64,000 nt of DNA from Phycisphaerae bacterium. Its GTDB lineage: Bacteria > Planctomycetota > Phycisphaerae > UBA1845. The DNA is taken from contig JAJDDY010000027.1 in assembly GCA_029260075.1 (NCBI GenBank), forward strand, positions 62,001 through 126,000. Reading direction: 5' to 3'. This document shows positions 36,975 to 47,147 of this stretch, piece by piece. Positions within the stretch are counted from its first letter, which is position 1, and every line of letters starts with the position of its first letter. The notes below the pieces were generated by a model, which saw nothing but the letters and a program-made list of their open reading frames with translations, ran no database searches and was not told the DNA's origin. Both the position numbers and the translations under genes were made by a program.

Positions 36975-37096
36975 AGAGCGTGTCTAAGAAGTCTCTTTCC
37001 GAGCCGCGACCGTAAGGAAGCGGTCCGTGTGCGCGCGACCAACCGCTTCCTTACGGTCGCGGCTCGGTGTGGCGCAACCCTTCCCAAACACGCTCT
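36975..37096. repeat. family A palindromic element, best copy (122 bp)
   Basis: Perfect 9-base inverted ends AGAGCGTGT (36975-36983) and ACACGCTCT (37088-37096). The arms CCGAGCCGCGACCGTAAGGA and TCCTTACGGTCGCGGCTCGG, plus further paired bases inside, are nearly perfect complements, so the transcript would fold into a long hairpin. It shares GTGTCTAAGAAGTCTCTTTC exactly with the copy at 22371-22490. Confidence 0.7.
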
Positions 37097-37125
37097 TTCC
37101 CCTACAGCACAAAGTAACCTGTAGC

Positions 37126-37142
37126 GCAGGCTTCCAGCCTGC
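37126..37142. repeat. family B variant hairpin with compensatory stem changes
   Basis: GCAGGCT-TCC-AGCCTGC: the same TCC loop and inner GGCT/AGCC as family B, but the outer stem is changed on both sides so pairing is kept. Flanked by GTAGC and ACGACC; a partial second unit (GATGCCTGCGCTAC) follows. Confidence 0.55.
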
Positions 37143-37222
37143 ACGACCCGCGATTGCGATGCAAGCAAGATGCCTGCGCTACGGGTCCACGGCGACTTTG
37201 CGCTGTAGCGATAGACACTCGC

Positions 37223-38656
37223 CTAGAATGCGAGCTGGAATCGCCACATGAACGCGCTGACATCGCCACCATCCGACGGATTAGCCAGTACGTAGTTCCA
37301 CATCGTCTTGGCGTTCGGATTCAGATACCAATTGATTCCAAACGTCAGGTCGCGAAGTCGGCCGCCCTTGACCGTACCGTCGTTCAAGTTAAGGAAAGAT
37401 AGACGGGCGGCCAGTTCCCACGCACCCATCCCGCCATCCTTGCCGAAGTTCTTCAACGGACGGACCCGACCGAACGCTGCACTCGACGTCTTGTACGGCC
37501 GATGCTCGCCAGTCAAGAAGTAACTCGCCTGAACCGACGCCGCCCAAAAATTCGGATTACCGGCGAGTCGGCCGCTACCCTGCATCATCGCGTTAACGTA
37601 TTCACCTTGCAACGAGAACGGACCGGTCAACCACGCCGCTTCGGCACCGAAGAAATCCCCGTAGTCGGCCGCAAAGTTACCCGTATCGACGACGCGAGGG
37701 GAAAGGTGCGACTCTGGCCTGGCGCGGAAGCGAAACGTGTCATCGTCGTAGTTTTGATGCGTGTAGGCCACGCCGACGTGGAGAAGCTTTTTCCCGCCCT
37801 CTTCATACCACGGCAGGCCCGTCAACCGAACGGTGGCGTTGTAGTCGCGTCCACCACGACCGTCACCGAAGCTGTCCGTCTGACGGAACACGCCCGCCGC
37901 CCAGGTCATACGTTTGTTCAGCATCGTGTCGTAGAACATGACGCCGGTGTTGCGACCCGGAACGAACGTATTGACCAAACTCCGTTCCATGAACGTGATG
38001 TGGTTACTGCTGGTCAACTCTTCAAGGCTGAACGGCTCCTTGAACTGCCCGATACGCACGTTACGAACAAACGGCACATTCCTCATTCCCAAGTAGACGT
38101 CCTTGAAATCGGCGTCACCGCCCGCGAAGTCGTACTGGGCCTTAAAGTAAATGTCATCGTAAATCGTGCCAGCAAAATACAAGCGGGCACGCCGAAACTC
38201 AGTTCCGTCCTCGAAGTCTTCGCCCACCCTGCGCTCGACGTCACCGTCTTCAGCAAAATAACCGTAGTCGTTTAGGATGCGTCCGCCGATTTTCAGCTTG
38301 ACGGAACCGTCGTTGCCGTCGAGCCGAAGACCGTCTTTCCAGTGGGGCCAAAGCGTATTGCTGTCGTTCGCCCACTTGCTAATTTTCCTCCACTCCTCCG
38401 AGTCGGCGGCGGGAGGACGGGCCTCGTTGATTTGCTGCACGCTCCGTTCCAACTCCTCAACGCGGGATTCCGTGACCCCTGTACTCCCCTTCGCCTCAAT
38501 CTTCCCCAACCGCGATTCGAGTTGGTCGACCTTGTCGGACAACCTCCGGACGAGCTTTTCAAGCTCACGCTCCCGGGCCGAAGGCTCTTGGGCCATGACG
38601 GGAGCAGTTGCGCAAGTCACGACAACGCCAACAATCAGTACGAAAGTCCTTATCAC
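37223..38656 (-). CDS. OprP/OprO-type phosphate-selective porin
   Basis: A protein of 477 residues. The GTG start at 38656 has AAGGG seven bases before it. Signal peptide MIRTFVLIVGVVVTCATAPV ending near MAQ, then a coiled coil (about 27-75, ERELEKLVRRLSDKVDQLES) like those that trimerise porins or bind the wall. Then comes an outer-membrane barrel with repeated aromatic strands (AQYDFAGGDADFKDVYLGMR, IGQFKEPFSLEELTSSNHIT) and a C-terminal Phe, the BAM signal. The KEPFSLEELTSS block is typical of Pfam porin O/P. It is probably an anion or phosphate pore; specificity is not certain. Downstream of the HIT gene on the same strand. Confidence 0.9.
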   Translation of the reverse strand: MIRTFVLIVGVVVTCATAPVMAQEPSARERELEKLVRRLSDKVDQLESRLGKIEAKGSTGVTESRVEELERSVQQINEARPPAADSEEWRKISKWANDSNTLWPHWKDGLRLDGNDGSVKLKIGGRILNDYGYFAEDGDVERRVGEDFEDGTEFRRARLYFAGTIYDDIYFKAQYDFAGGDADFKDVYLGMRNVPFVRNVRIGQFKEPFSLEELTSSNHITFMERSLVNTFVPGRNTGVMFYDTMLNKRMTWAAGVFRQTDSFGDGRGGRDYNATVRLTGLPWYEEGGKKLLHVGVAYTHQNYDDDTFRFRARPESHLSPRVVDTGNFAADYGDFFGAEAAWLTGPFSLQGEYVNAMMQGSGRLAGNPNFWAASVQASYFLTGEHRPYKTSSAAFGRVRPLKNFGKDGGMGAWELAARLSFLNLNDGTVKGGRLRDLTFGINWYLNPNAKTMWNYVLANPSDGGDVSAFMWRFQLAF

Positions 38657-39057
38657 TTAGACGCCCTTCCATGGTTGCCCGCTTCAACAGATAGCGTTGC
38701 GTTAGCAATCTACGAAGACGGATCGTTTTCCATCCATACACCAGCGGCGAGGTTCCATGCTGAGATCGGCGAGAGTAACACACCTCGACGCGACCGGCCC
38801 AGTCGCTACCTCCGTGGTTCGAACGATGGTCACCTGACCGCGAACCCGCGTTGACGGCCCGGCCGGCCGCCCGAAACGCCGTACGCAGTATCGGCCCCGT
38901 GCCGCAGAGGTCATTAGAAATAGAAGCAGAACGCACTCGGCGAGGAAGAAGATCGCAGCGGGCTGCCGAGACTCTGCGGAGGATCCCAATTCGGGGCTGT
39001 CAGAATTGCGCGACACCGCCGCCCGATCACTCCAGAGCGACGCCGGACTTTCGCGGC
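38657..39057. other. gap between porin and HIT genes
   Basis: About 400 bases. A minus-strand frame (38702-39016, 104 residues with one hydrophobic stretch AAIFFLAECVLLLFLMTSAA) is open but has no family resemblance and no clear ribosome binding site, so it is not called. The porin promoter is expected here; none is evident. Confidence 0.35.
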
Positions 39058-39483
39058 CTATTTCGACAAGGCCTGCTGGTATGCAGCCGCGAGCTCGTCG
39101 GTGCGCCCGTCAGGATAAGTACTAGGATTCCAGCGGTAACCTAGCTCGTCGCCGTCAGAGCGTGGGATCAGATGGAAGTGTACGTGGTTAACGGCCTGAC
39201 CAGCAACGGCGCCGTTATTCTGGAGCACGTTGAACCCAGCCGCCCCCGTTACACTCAGCAACGTTCGACCGAGCATTGGCAACAGGGCACATATAGACGC
39301 GCAGACGTCGGCGGGAACGTCGGACAATGTGGCGTAGTGATCGCGCGGAACGACCAACAGGTGGCCATCGGCCAGGGGATTAATATCGAGAAACGCGATC
39401 AGCAAGTCGCCTTGGTAGACAACGACTGAAGGCAGCTCTACGGCGACGATCCTGCAGAAAATGCAGTCGGGATCACGCAGCAT
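39058..39483 (-). CDS. HIT family nucleotide-binding protein
   Basis: A protein of 141 residues. The histidine triad HVHFHL (100-105), with the third His as nucleophile, defines the family of nucleoside phosphoramidate and dinucleotide hydrolases. CIFCRIVAVELPSVVVYQGD at the N-terminus gives the CxxC zinc-binding pair of HinT-like proteins, and LLIAFLDINPLADGHLLVVP is the typical central block. It follows rplQ by about 57 bases on the same strand, so it is likely read from the ribosomal cluster transcript. Confidence 0.92.
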   Translation of the reverse strand: MLRDPDCIFCRIVAVELPSVVVYQGDLLIAFLDINPLADGHLLVVPRDHYATLSDVPADVCASICALLPMLGRTLLSVTGAAGFNVLQNNGAVAGQAVNHVHFHLIPRSDGDELGYRWNPSTYPDGRTDELAAAYQQALSK

Positions 39484-39540
39484 GGTTCGATCATCCAGCG
39501 TGTGGCCGCACTACGAATGCCGTGGCGGCACGCATCAGTC

Positions 39541-40281
39541 TTAGCCGGTTCCAGACTCTTCGCCGTTCGTCTCGGACGCGGATACGTCGGCCGAATCCTC
39601 CGGAGCATCTTCCGACACCGGTGCGGCATCGCTCTCGACGCGCGACGGGCGTTTCCCCCATGTCTTGGCGCACTTGGCCGCCAGGGCATACCGACCGTCG
39701 GCCCGACGCTTACGCGCTGTGCGGTCTGGCTTGGTCAGGGTCACCGGCGCTTCTTCGTCGCCCACAAACTGGAGCATCGCCAATTGGGAATGGTCACCGA
39801 TACGCCGATCGGCCAGACGAATCAATCGAGTATAGCCACCCGGACGATCAGTAAATCGCGGGGCCACGGTCTCTACGAGTCGATGAATCACCGACTCGGC
39901 CGTAAAAGCCAAGCGACCCTTGGGCTCGCCCGTGCGGTGACGCCGACCGCTCGCCATCTTCATCGTCTTGGCTCGCTGGGCGTCAGACATACCGCTGTAG
40001 GTTTCGCGATGGTTCTTGGGAACAATCCCACGATCACCGAGGGTTTGCTCAATCCCACGACGAACGCGAAGCGCGCCGGCATGGTCCCGCTCGCCGGCGA
40101 GCTTGCGTGTGCGCACGGCCATGGTCACCAAGCGTTCGATGTACGGGCGAAGATTTTTCGCCTTCGCCAGCGTGGTGGTGATGCGACCATGCTCGATCAA
40201 ATTCTGAGCCATATTGCGCATCAGGGCGGTACGGTGCTCCGACGTGCGGTTTAGTTTGCGATGATGAATTCGGTGTCTCAT
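39541..40281 (-). CDS. rplQ: 50S ribosomal protein L17, extended
   Basis: Large-subunit protein near the exit tunnel. It begins MRHRIHHRKLNRTSEHRTAL, the L17 signature, with NLIEHGRITTTLAKAKNLRP. At 246 residues it is about twice the usual 120-140. An insertion (about 85-120, DRGIVPKNHRETYSGMSDAQ) and a long tail rich in Arg, then Glu, Ser and Asp, account for this. Last ribosomal gene of the alpha-operon part. Confidence 0.95.
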   Translation of the reverse strand: MRHRIHHRKLNRTSEHRTALMRNMAQNLIEHGRITTTLAKAKNLRPYIERLVTMAVRTRKLAGERDHAGALRVRRGIEQTLGDRGIVPKNHRETYSGMSDAQRAKTMKMASGRRHRTGEPKGRLAFTAESVIHRLVETVAPRFTDRPGGYTRLIRLADRRIGDHSQLAMLQFVGDEEAPVTLTKPDRTARKRRADGRYALAAKCAKTWGKRPSRVESDAAPVSEDAPEDSADVSASETNGEESGTG

Positions 40282-40451
40282 ATCAACCTCAAAGACGATT
40301 CGAACGGCCCCTCTTCGCCATGAGCGAAGCGCCGCGTGCTGCCAATATTTGGTTCGGCCGACAGTACGACGGCCCGGCGGAACGCCGAACGGATCACCGT
40401 GACATAGTGATTACCACTTCGCCAACGCATCGACGAATCTCGCTCAACCGA

Positions 40452-41573
40452 TCACTGCTCGCCCATCGTAAACGCTTCCATCGGACCGGGTTCGGTGCCA
40501 ACGTTCGGGATCGCACCGGGATCCGTAATTCCAGTGCCTTCCGCCTCCGCGACGACCTCCGGTTCAGCCGCCACCAACGGAGCTACACCAGACCCGGCAC
40601 CGGGCGTGAGCGAGAGGTTGGCATCAGCCAACTTGCGATGCACCTCGCGAAGAGAGGTCATGCCAAAGCTGCGGAAACGCAGCAACTCGGCTTCACTAAG
40701 CTGCACCAACTCACGAATGGTTGAAATCTTGGCGGCGTCGAGGCAATGACTCGCGCGGACCGAAAGATTCAACGCGGAAATAGGCCGGTCGAGAAAGTCG
40801 TCGCCCTCAGTGTGTTCCGCGAGCTGCAGGTCTTCCGGCGCCTTCATGGGCATAACCGTACGATCGCCGATTTCATGGTACATTACGAATGGATTCAGGT
40901 GCTTCCGCAAGATCGTTCCGCCCTCGACCAGAGCGTCTTCGGGCCGAATCGTGCCATCGGTCCAAACTTCCAAACACAATCGGTCGAAGTTCGTGCGCTG
41001 ACCCACCCGCATATCCACGGTGCGAAAACGCACGCGCCATACGGGAGAGAACACCGAATCGACCGGAATCACGCCAATCGGCTGATCCGGCTGACGGTTC
41101 TCGCTGGACGTAACGTATCCGCGACCCTTGCCAACGGTCATCTCAATGCGAAACGGCACATCATTGCTCAACGTAGCGATCAAATGATCTTCATTGATGA
41201 TGTCCACGGAAGCATCGGTAACGATATCCCCCGCACGCACGTCGCCGGCGGTGTCCCGCTCCACGACGATCGTCTTAACCTCTTCGCTATCGCGGACAAG
41301 AACTATGCCCTTGATGTTCAGTATGATCTCAGTGACGTCCTGCATGACGCCATCGATGCTCGTAAACTCGTGCGACACACCGTCAATCTTGACGGACGTG
41401 ATGGCCGCGCCCTCAAGACTGGAAAGAAGCACGCGCCGCAAGGCATTGCCAATGGTCGTTCCAAACCCCGGCTCGAACGGCTCAATCGTAAACCGTCCGT
41501 AGGTATCCGTACTCGCAGCCTCGTCACGAACCACGCGACTGGGCAACTCTAGTCCTCGCCATCTGATACGCAT
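40452..41573 (-). CDS. rpoA: DNA-directed RNA polymerase subunit alpha
   Basis: A protein of 373 residues. N-terminal assembly domain with FTIEPFEPGFGTTIGNALRR (about 27-46) and TSVKIDGVSHEFTSIDGVMQ. Linker, then the alpha-CTD (about 265-325, RPISALNLSVRASHCLDAAK and ISTIRELVQLSEAELLRFRS) that binds UP-element DNA. A 45-residue Ala/Glu/Gly-rich C-terminal tail exceeds the E. coli length of 329. There is a 170-base gap to rplQ. Confidence 0.97.
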   Translation of the reverse strand: MRIRWRGLELPSRVVRDEAASTDTYGRFTIEPFEPGFGTTIGNALRRVLLSSLEGAAITSVKIDGVSHEFTSIDGVMQDVTEIILNIKGIVLVRDSEEVKTIVVERDTAGDVRAGDIVTDASVDIINEDHLIATLSNDVPFRIEMTVGKGRGYVTSSENRQPDQPIGVIPVDSVFSPVWRVRFRTVDMRVGQRTNFDRLCLEVWTDGTIRPEDALVEGGTILRKHLNPFVMYHEIGDRTVMPMKAPEDLQLAEHTEGDDFLDRPISALNLSVRASHCLDAAKISTIRELVQLSEAELLRFRSFGMTSLREVHRKLADANLSLTPGAGSGVAPLVAAEPEVVAEAEGTGITDPGAIPNVGTEPGPMEAFTMGEQ

Positions 41574-41654
41574 CTGGCTATTCTCCTAGATGATCTTCCT
41601 GGAACTGCACGAGCCTATATAGGTCAAAACGCGACGACCGTCCGGCGTCCGCGT

Positions 41655-42284
41655 CTACCGGCTGCACATTTCAATGATCAACTGTTCCTCGACCGGAATC
41701 TGCACGTCTTCGCGCGTCGGCAGGGCTTCGACCTCCGCTTCCAAGCGCTGGGAATCCAATTTCAGCCATGCTTGCAACGGAGGACCGCCGTCACCCAGCG
41801 CGGCGCGAATGAACTTCTGGCTTCGCTCGGCGGGCTTGATCGTAATGCGGTCGCCCTGGCGCACGAGATAACTCGGCCGGTTCAGCCGACGGTCGTTGAG
41901 GTATAAGTGGCCATGCGCGATTGCCGAGCGGGCGGCACGACGCGACGGGGCAAAACCCAACTTCCAAACGACGTTATCAAGCCGGCGCTCAAGCAAACTA
42001 AGAAGTGCATCGCCGGTGTTGCCACGCATGCGTTCCGCTTTGCGGAAGTAGAGCATGAACTGCTTTTCATACACGCCGTAGTAACGCTTAACCTTCTGCT
42101 TCTCGCGCAAGCGCACGCCGTAATCAGTACCCTTCCGCCGACGCCAGGAGTGCATTCCTGGTGGCTTGGCACGCCACTGACGCTCCATCGCACACTTGGC
42201 CGTCTCGCAACGGGCACCCTTGAGCATCAGCTTGATGCCCTCGCGCCGGCAAAGCCGACAGACTGGACCTAGATATCGTCCCAT
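41655..42284 (-). CDS. rpsD: 30S ribosomal protein S4
   Basis: A 209-residue primary 16S rRNA binder and, in many bacteria, repressor of its own operon. Starts MGRYLGPVCRLCRREGIKLM; an in-frame start 81 bases upstream is ignored. The N-terminus has four Cys (CRLC, CETAKC), the zinc-binding (C+) form. S4 RNA-binding domain at about 98-160 (RRLDNVVWKLGFAPSRRAAR). A 197-base leader lies between it and rpsK. Confidence 0.96.
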   Translation of the reverse strand: MGRYLGPVCRLCRREGIKLMLKGARCETAKCAMERQWRAKPPGMHSWRRRKGTDYGVRLREKQKVKRYYGVYEKQFMLYFRKAERMRGNTGDALLSLLERRLDNVVWKLGFAPSRRAARSAIAHGHLYLNDRRLNRPSYLVRQGDRITIKPAERSQKFIRAALGDGGPPLQAWLKLDSQRLEAEVEALPTREDVQIPVEEQLIIEMCSR

Positions 42285-42481
42285 AGCAAGTCCCAAAAAA
42301 TCCGCGACCAAGGCGGAACACCAACCGCCGAACATTCGGCAGTCAGCACCGCAGCGCCGCGGCAATCACTTCTACATTCCTAATCAGCCGGATGCTCAAG
42401 GCCGACACTTCCATACTGCACCGGCTACATGCGGTTGAAGGCACTGGCCGCCGAGCGATGTCAGTCGCGATCGACGTACCG

Positions 42482-42865
42482 CTATACGCGACGCCGCTTC
42501 TTCGGACGACATCCGTTGTGCGGCAGCGGCGTGACATCCTCGATCGAATGGATCCGCATACCCGAGCTCTGCAACGCGGTAACCGCGGCATCGCGACCGG
42601 AGCCCGGACCTTTGACGCGTACTTCCACCTCAACCACGCCGTACTTTCGCGCCGCATGTGCGACCTGCTCTACAGCACGCTGCGCCGCGAACGGCGTACT
42701 CTTTCGCGTACCCTTGAACCCGACGGTCCCAGCCGACGACTGACAAAGCACATCGCCGTTCACGTCTGTGATCGTGATCAATGTATTATTGAATGACGCC
42801 TTGATATGCACGATACCGCGAGCGATATTGCGACGTACCCGACGTTTGCCACCGCGTTTTGCCAC
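42482..42865 (-). CDS. rpsK: 30S ribosomal protein S11
   Basis: About 127 residues, platform of the 30S subunit, with [20 protein letters not shown] and the C-terminal [10 protein letters not shown]. There is no ATG in frame near the start: GTG at 42865 follows AAAGGAG at good spacing; TTG at 42868 is the alternative. Follows rpsM closely. Confidence 0.95.
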   Translation of the reverse strand: MAKRGGKRRVRRNIARGIVHIKASFNNTLITITDVNGDVLCQSSAGTVGFKGTRKSTPFAAQRAVEQVAHAARKYGVVEVEVRVKGPGSGRDAAVTALQSSGMRIHSIEDVTPLPHNGCRPKKRRRV

Positions 42866-42877
42866 CAAACATCTCCT

Positions 42878-43261
42878 TTAGCGAAGCTCTTTGACGCCCT
42901 TCTTACCAGCCACCGTTCGCTTCGGACCCTTCCGGGTACGTGCGTTCGTACGCGTGCGCTGGCCTCGAACGGGCAAGTGCGCCCGATGCCTCATTCCGCG
43001 GTAGCACCGGATATCCTTGAGCCTCGCAATATTCCCCTGAACGACGCGGCGAAGCTCGCCCTCGACCGTCAGCATGCGATCGATCGCCGAAGCAATCCGA
43101 GCGATCTCCTCTTCAGTCAGATCTTTGGCTTTGACACCAACTTCAATCTGAACTTCCTTAAGCACATCAAGCGCAACCTTAGGGCCGACGCCGTAAATAT
43201 ACCGCAGGGCATATTCGATTCGCTTCCTGTCGGGAATGTCAACACCGGCGATACGAGGCAC
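42878..43261 (-). CDS. rpsM: 30S ribosomal protein S13
   Basis: A 127-residue head protein contacting the P-site tRNA and the intersubunit bridge. Starts with GTG ([20 protein letters not shown]), with GGGAGAG five bases upstream. Helix-two-turn-helix and the basic C-terminus [20 protein letters not shown] are as usual. Confidence 0.96.
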   Translation of the reverse strand: MPRIAGVDIPDRKRIEYALRYIYGVGPKVALDVLKEVQIEVGVKAKDLTEEEIARIASAIDRMLTVEGELRRVVQGNIARLKDIRCYRGMRHRAHLPVRGQRTRTNARTRKGPKRTVAGKKGVKELR

Positions 43262-43273
43262 GTTCGCTCTCCC

Positions 43274-43387
43274 TTATCCTTGTCGCTGCTTATGGCGGGG
43301 GTTCGTACACACGATGCGAACCACGCCCTTGCGCTTAACAATCTTGCAATTCTCGCAAATGCGCTTCACGCTTGCTCGAACTTTCAT
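43274..43387 (-). CDS. rpmJ: 50S ribosomal protein L36
   Basis: A 37-residue zinc-ribbon protein, [20 protein letters not shown] then [17 protein letters not shown]. The Zn ligands C-x2-C (11, 14), Cys27 and His32 are all present, the C+ form. It lies between rpsM and map as in many spc/alpha junctions. Easily missed because of its size. Confidence 0.97.
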   Translation of the reverse strand: MKVRASVKRICENCKIVKRKGVVRIVCTNPRHKQRQG

Positions 43388-43414
43388 AACACCAATCCCC
43401 TTTCGGGTGCCGCA

Positions 43415-44221
43415 CTACGAACTTGTGGTTCGACCGTCGGTTAACACGTCTACGCCGTCATCGGTGATGGCCATCGTATGCTCGAAATGAGCCGCCGCCT
43501 GTCTGTCACGGGTCACAATGACCCAACAATCGTCGTCGCCGTATTCGACTTCGTGCGATCCTTGGTTCACCATCGGCTCGACGGCCAGCACCATGCCGGC
43601 CGCCAACTCGAAATCCATATGGGCCTGCTTCGGGCTCCAATAGTTCGGAACCTTGGGATCCTCATGCATTTCCTTGCCGATACCGTGACCCACAAAATCA
43701 CGAACGACGGCAAACTTCGCATCTTCGACCAGCCGCTGCATACCGCGTGCGACCTCGCTCCACATGCGACCGGGACGCATCTCGGCGATCGCCCAGGAGA
43801 GCGCCGCATCGGTCACTTCAAGTAAGCGATTCACCTCCGGCGACACCGTGCCGACAGGTATCGTCGTCGCCGAGTCTCCGCAGTAACCGCCCAACAACAC
43901 ACCGCAGTCCACGCTTATTATGTCGCCGTCCGCAAGCTTCCGGTCACCCGGAACGCCGTGGACCAATTCCTCGTTGACGCTCGTACACAGCGCACCGGGG
44001 AACGGGTCGCGCGCCTGCGGGTGGGTCACACCCTTGAACAGCGCCGTCCCGCCGGCTTCGACGATCATCGCCTCAGCCACCGTGTTGAGCTCACCGGTGG
44101 TGACACCCGGCTTGGCAAGCTCACGCATGTGCGTCAGCACCTGATGAACCACCGCGCCGGCCGCACGCATCAACTCGCGTTCGCGAGCGCTCTTCAAGAT
44201 GATGCCCGCTGTCGCCTTCAT
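43415..44221 (-). CDS. map: methionine aminopeptidase type I
   Basis: A 268-residue enzyme that removes the initiator Met co-translationally. ATG 44221 (MKATAGIILKSARERELMRA) is preferred to an ATG 45 bases upstream, which would add a basic extension; GAGGTG is just before it. The dinuclear metal ligands are visible: Asp in ISVDCGV, Asp in CGDSATT, His in VGHGIGKEMHEDP, Glu in AVEPMV and Glu in HFEHTMAI. Located after secY, its common place, but with no adk before it. Confidence 0.96.
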   Translation of the reverse strand: MKATAGIILKSARERELMRAAGAVVHQVLTHMRELAKPGVTTGELNTVAEAMIVEAGGTALFKGVTHPQARDPFPGALCTSVNEELVHGVPGDRKLADGDIISVDCGVLLGGYCGDSATTIPVGTVSPEVNRLLEVTDAALSWAIAEMRPGRMWSEVARGMQRLVEDAKFAVVRDFVGHGIGKEMHEDPKVPNYWSPKQAHMDFELAAGMVLAVEPMVNQGSHEVEYGDDDCWVIVTRDRQAAAHFEHTMAITDDGVDVLTDGRTTSS

Positions 44222-44323
44222 CGCACCTCGCCGACTCTTTCGCTTCCGACGCTTCGACCGGAGCATGCTATGACCAACCCGGAAAGCCGAAGACCAACGT
44301 TAACCCATTCGGATTGACAGGCG

Positions 44324-45682
<1,359 letters not shown>

Positions 45683-45722
45683 GTGTGTATCCGACTTGAC
45701 CGCCTCCGTGCGGCCACACTTT

Positions 45723-46172
45723 CTAGACTATGATCCGTGCTTCGCCGCCCGCGGCCTTGATCTTCTCTTCTGCCGACTTGCTGAAACGAGCCGCATCAAC
45801 CGTAAGCTTCTTGCTGAGTGACCCGTTGCCAAGCACCTTGATCGGCTGGCGCAGGTTTCGGATCAGCCCGACTTCCATCATCGACTGCAGCGTCACGTGC
45901 GAACCGGCTTCGTATCGACCCTCAAGATCTTCGAGGTTCACAATACCATAACGAACGGTGAAGTTGGCGTTACTAAAACCGCGTTTCGGAATGCGGCGGA
46001 AGGTCGGCATCTGCCCACCCTCTTGCTGCGACCGCTGACGCCAACCAGAGCGCTGACCGAAACCCTTGTGGCCCCGACCGGACGTCTTACCCGATCCGGA
46101 CCCCGCACCGCGACCCACACGCTTTCGGCGCTTATTACTGCCCGCTCTTTTGGTAATATCTGTAATATTCAT
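45723..46172 (-). CDS. rplO: 50S ribosomal protein L15
   Basis: A 149-residue protein with the Gly-rich N-terminal extension KRVGRGAGSGSGKTSGRGHK and GFGQRSGWRQRSQQEGGQMP, and the globular C-terminal half ending AAGGEARIIV. Only three bases separate it from rpsE, so rpmD (L30), which usually lies between them, is absent. Confidence 0.96.
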   Translation of the reverse strand: MNITDITKRAGSNKRRKRVGRGAGSGSGKTSGRGHKGFGQRSGWRQRSQQEGGQMPTFRRIPKRGFSNANFTVRYGIVNLEDLEGRYEAGSHVTLQSMMEVGLIRNLRQPIKVLGNGSLSKKLTVDAARFSKSAEEKIKAAGGEARIIV

Positions 46173-46175
46173 TTG

Positions 46176-46688
46176 CTAACTCGCCAACCGAACGCCGCGC
46201 AATTCCTCGACGTCGTCACGGCTCAACATTTCCATCAAACCAGCCAGCGTAGCGCCGACAAGGTTGCGTGGGTTGTTCGAGCCGAAGCTCTTGGTCAAAC
46301 AATCGTGTACGCCGGCAAGTTCCAAAACGGCTCGGACGCTCGAACCGGCGATCACACCGGTACCCGGACTGGCTGGCACCAGCACAACGTGACTGGCCCC
46401 GCAGCGGCCAACGACACGATGCGGAATCGTACCGCCGACCAGTTTCACGCGCTTTATGGCCTGCGTCGCGTTCTTCCGACCCTTTTCCACCGCGGACGGA
46501 ACCTCTTTCGACTTGCCGTAACCCACACCAACCTTGCCCTTGCGGTCACCCGCAACGACCAAGGCGCCGAAGCTAAAACGACGCCCACCACGCACGACAG
46601 CCGCGCAGCGATTGATACGGACCACGATATCGTCGATACCGGAACCGTCGGATTCAAAGAAACCTTTTGAGTTACGCGCTCCAGCCAT
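46176..46688 (-). CDS. rpsE: 30S ribosomal protein S5
   Basis: A 170-residue protein that helps decoding fidelity and mRNA unwinding. The S5 double-stranded RNA binding-like domain has VVRINRCAAVVRGGRRFSFG then ALVVAGDRKGKVGVGYGKSK, and the C-terminal domain VRAVLELAGVHDCLTKSFGS then NNPRNLVGATLAGL. Confidence 0.96.
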   Translation of the reverse strand: MAGARNSKGFFESDGSGIDDIVVRINRCAAVVRGGRRFSFGALVVAGDRKGKVGVGYGKSKEVPSAVEKGRKNATQAIKRVKLVGGTIPHRVVGRCGASHVVLVPASPGTGVIAGSSVRAVLELAGVHDCLTKSFGSNNPRNLVGATLAGLMEMLSRDDVEELRGVRLAS

Positions 46689-46731
46689 TACACTTGCCCC
46701 AATCGATCCGCGCCAATCTGCGCCAGCGGAT

Positions 46732-47100
46732 CTAGAACTTCAAACCACCCTCACGGGCAGCATCGGCCAAACCCTTAACCCGCCCGTGGAAACGGTACCC
46801 GTTGCGATCGAAACACACCGTCTCGATGTTGATCGCCTTGGCGGACTCGGCCAGCGCCAGACCAACAATTTTGGCGGCTGCGACGTTGCCGCCATAGTTT
46901 ACCTGTTCGCGAAGCGCCTTGTGCCTCGTGCTCGCGCCGCAAAGCGTTACGCCGCTATCATCATCGATGATCTGTGCGTAAATATGCTTGCTGCTACGAA
47001 ACACGGACAAACGCGGTTTGCTCGCAGTACCGAACACAGATTTACGAATGCCGCGCTTCCGCCGCGTCCGCCGCTCAGATTTTAGTTTGCTCGCTCTCAT
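46732..47100 (-). CDS. rplR: 50S ribosomal protein L18
   Basis: A 122-residue 5S rRNA-binding protein: [34 protein letters not shown] and [20 protein letters not shown], then EGGLKF at the C-terminus. ATG 47100 is used; in-frame GTG and TTG codons directly upstream are alternatives. Confidence 0.95.
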   Translation of the reverse strand: MRASKLKSERRTRRKRGIRKSVFGTASKPRLSVFRSSKHIYAQIIDDDSGVTLCGASTRHKALREQVNYGGNVAAAKIVGLALAESAKAINIETVCFDRNGYRFHGRVKGLADAAREGGLKF

Positions 47101-47147
47101 CACCAAGTCATCTTGTGGGCGTGCTTAGCCCGAATAGGATCATCAGC

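Larger units (their letters stand above)
36580..37222. other. intergenic region with repeats and an unusual hairpin
   Basis: About 640 bases. It holds the long hairpin and family E member at 36751-36810, an IS630-type end remnant (TGACAAAGCACTA, near 36829-36841), a full family A element (36975-37096) and a family B variant (37126-37142). No gene. Confidence 0.5.

Noticed and set aside
38702-39016. 104-residue minus-strand frame between porin and HIT genes
   Set aside because: One hydrophobic stretch only; the rest is Arg-rich and without family resemblance. Kept as a note in the gap entry.
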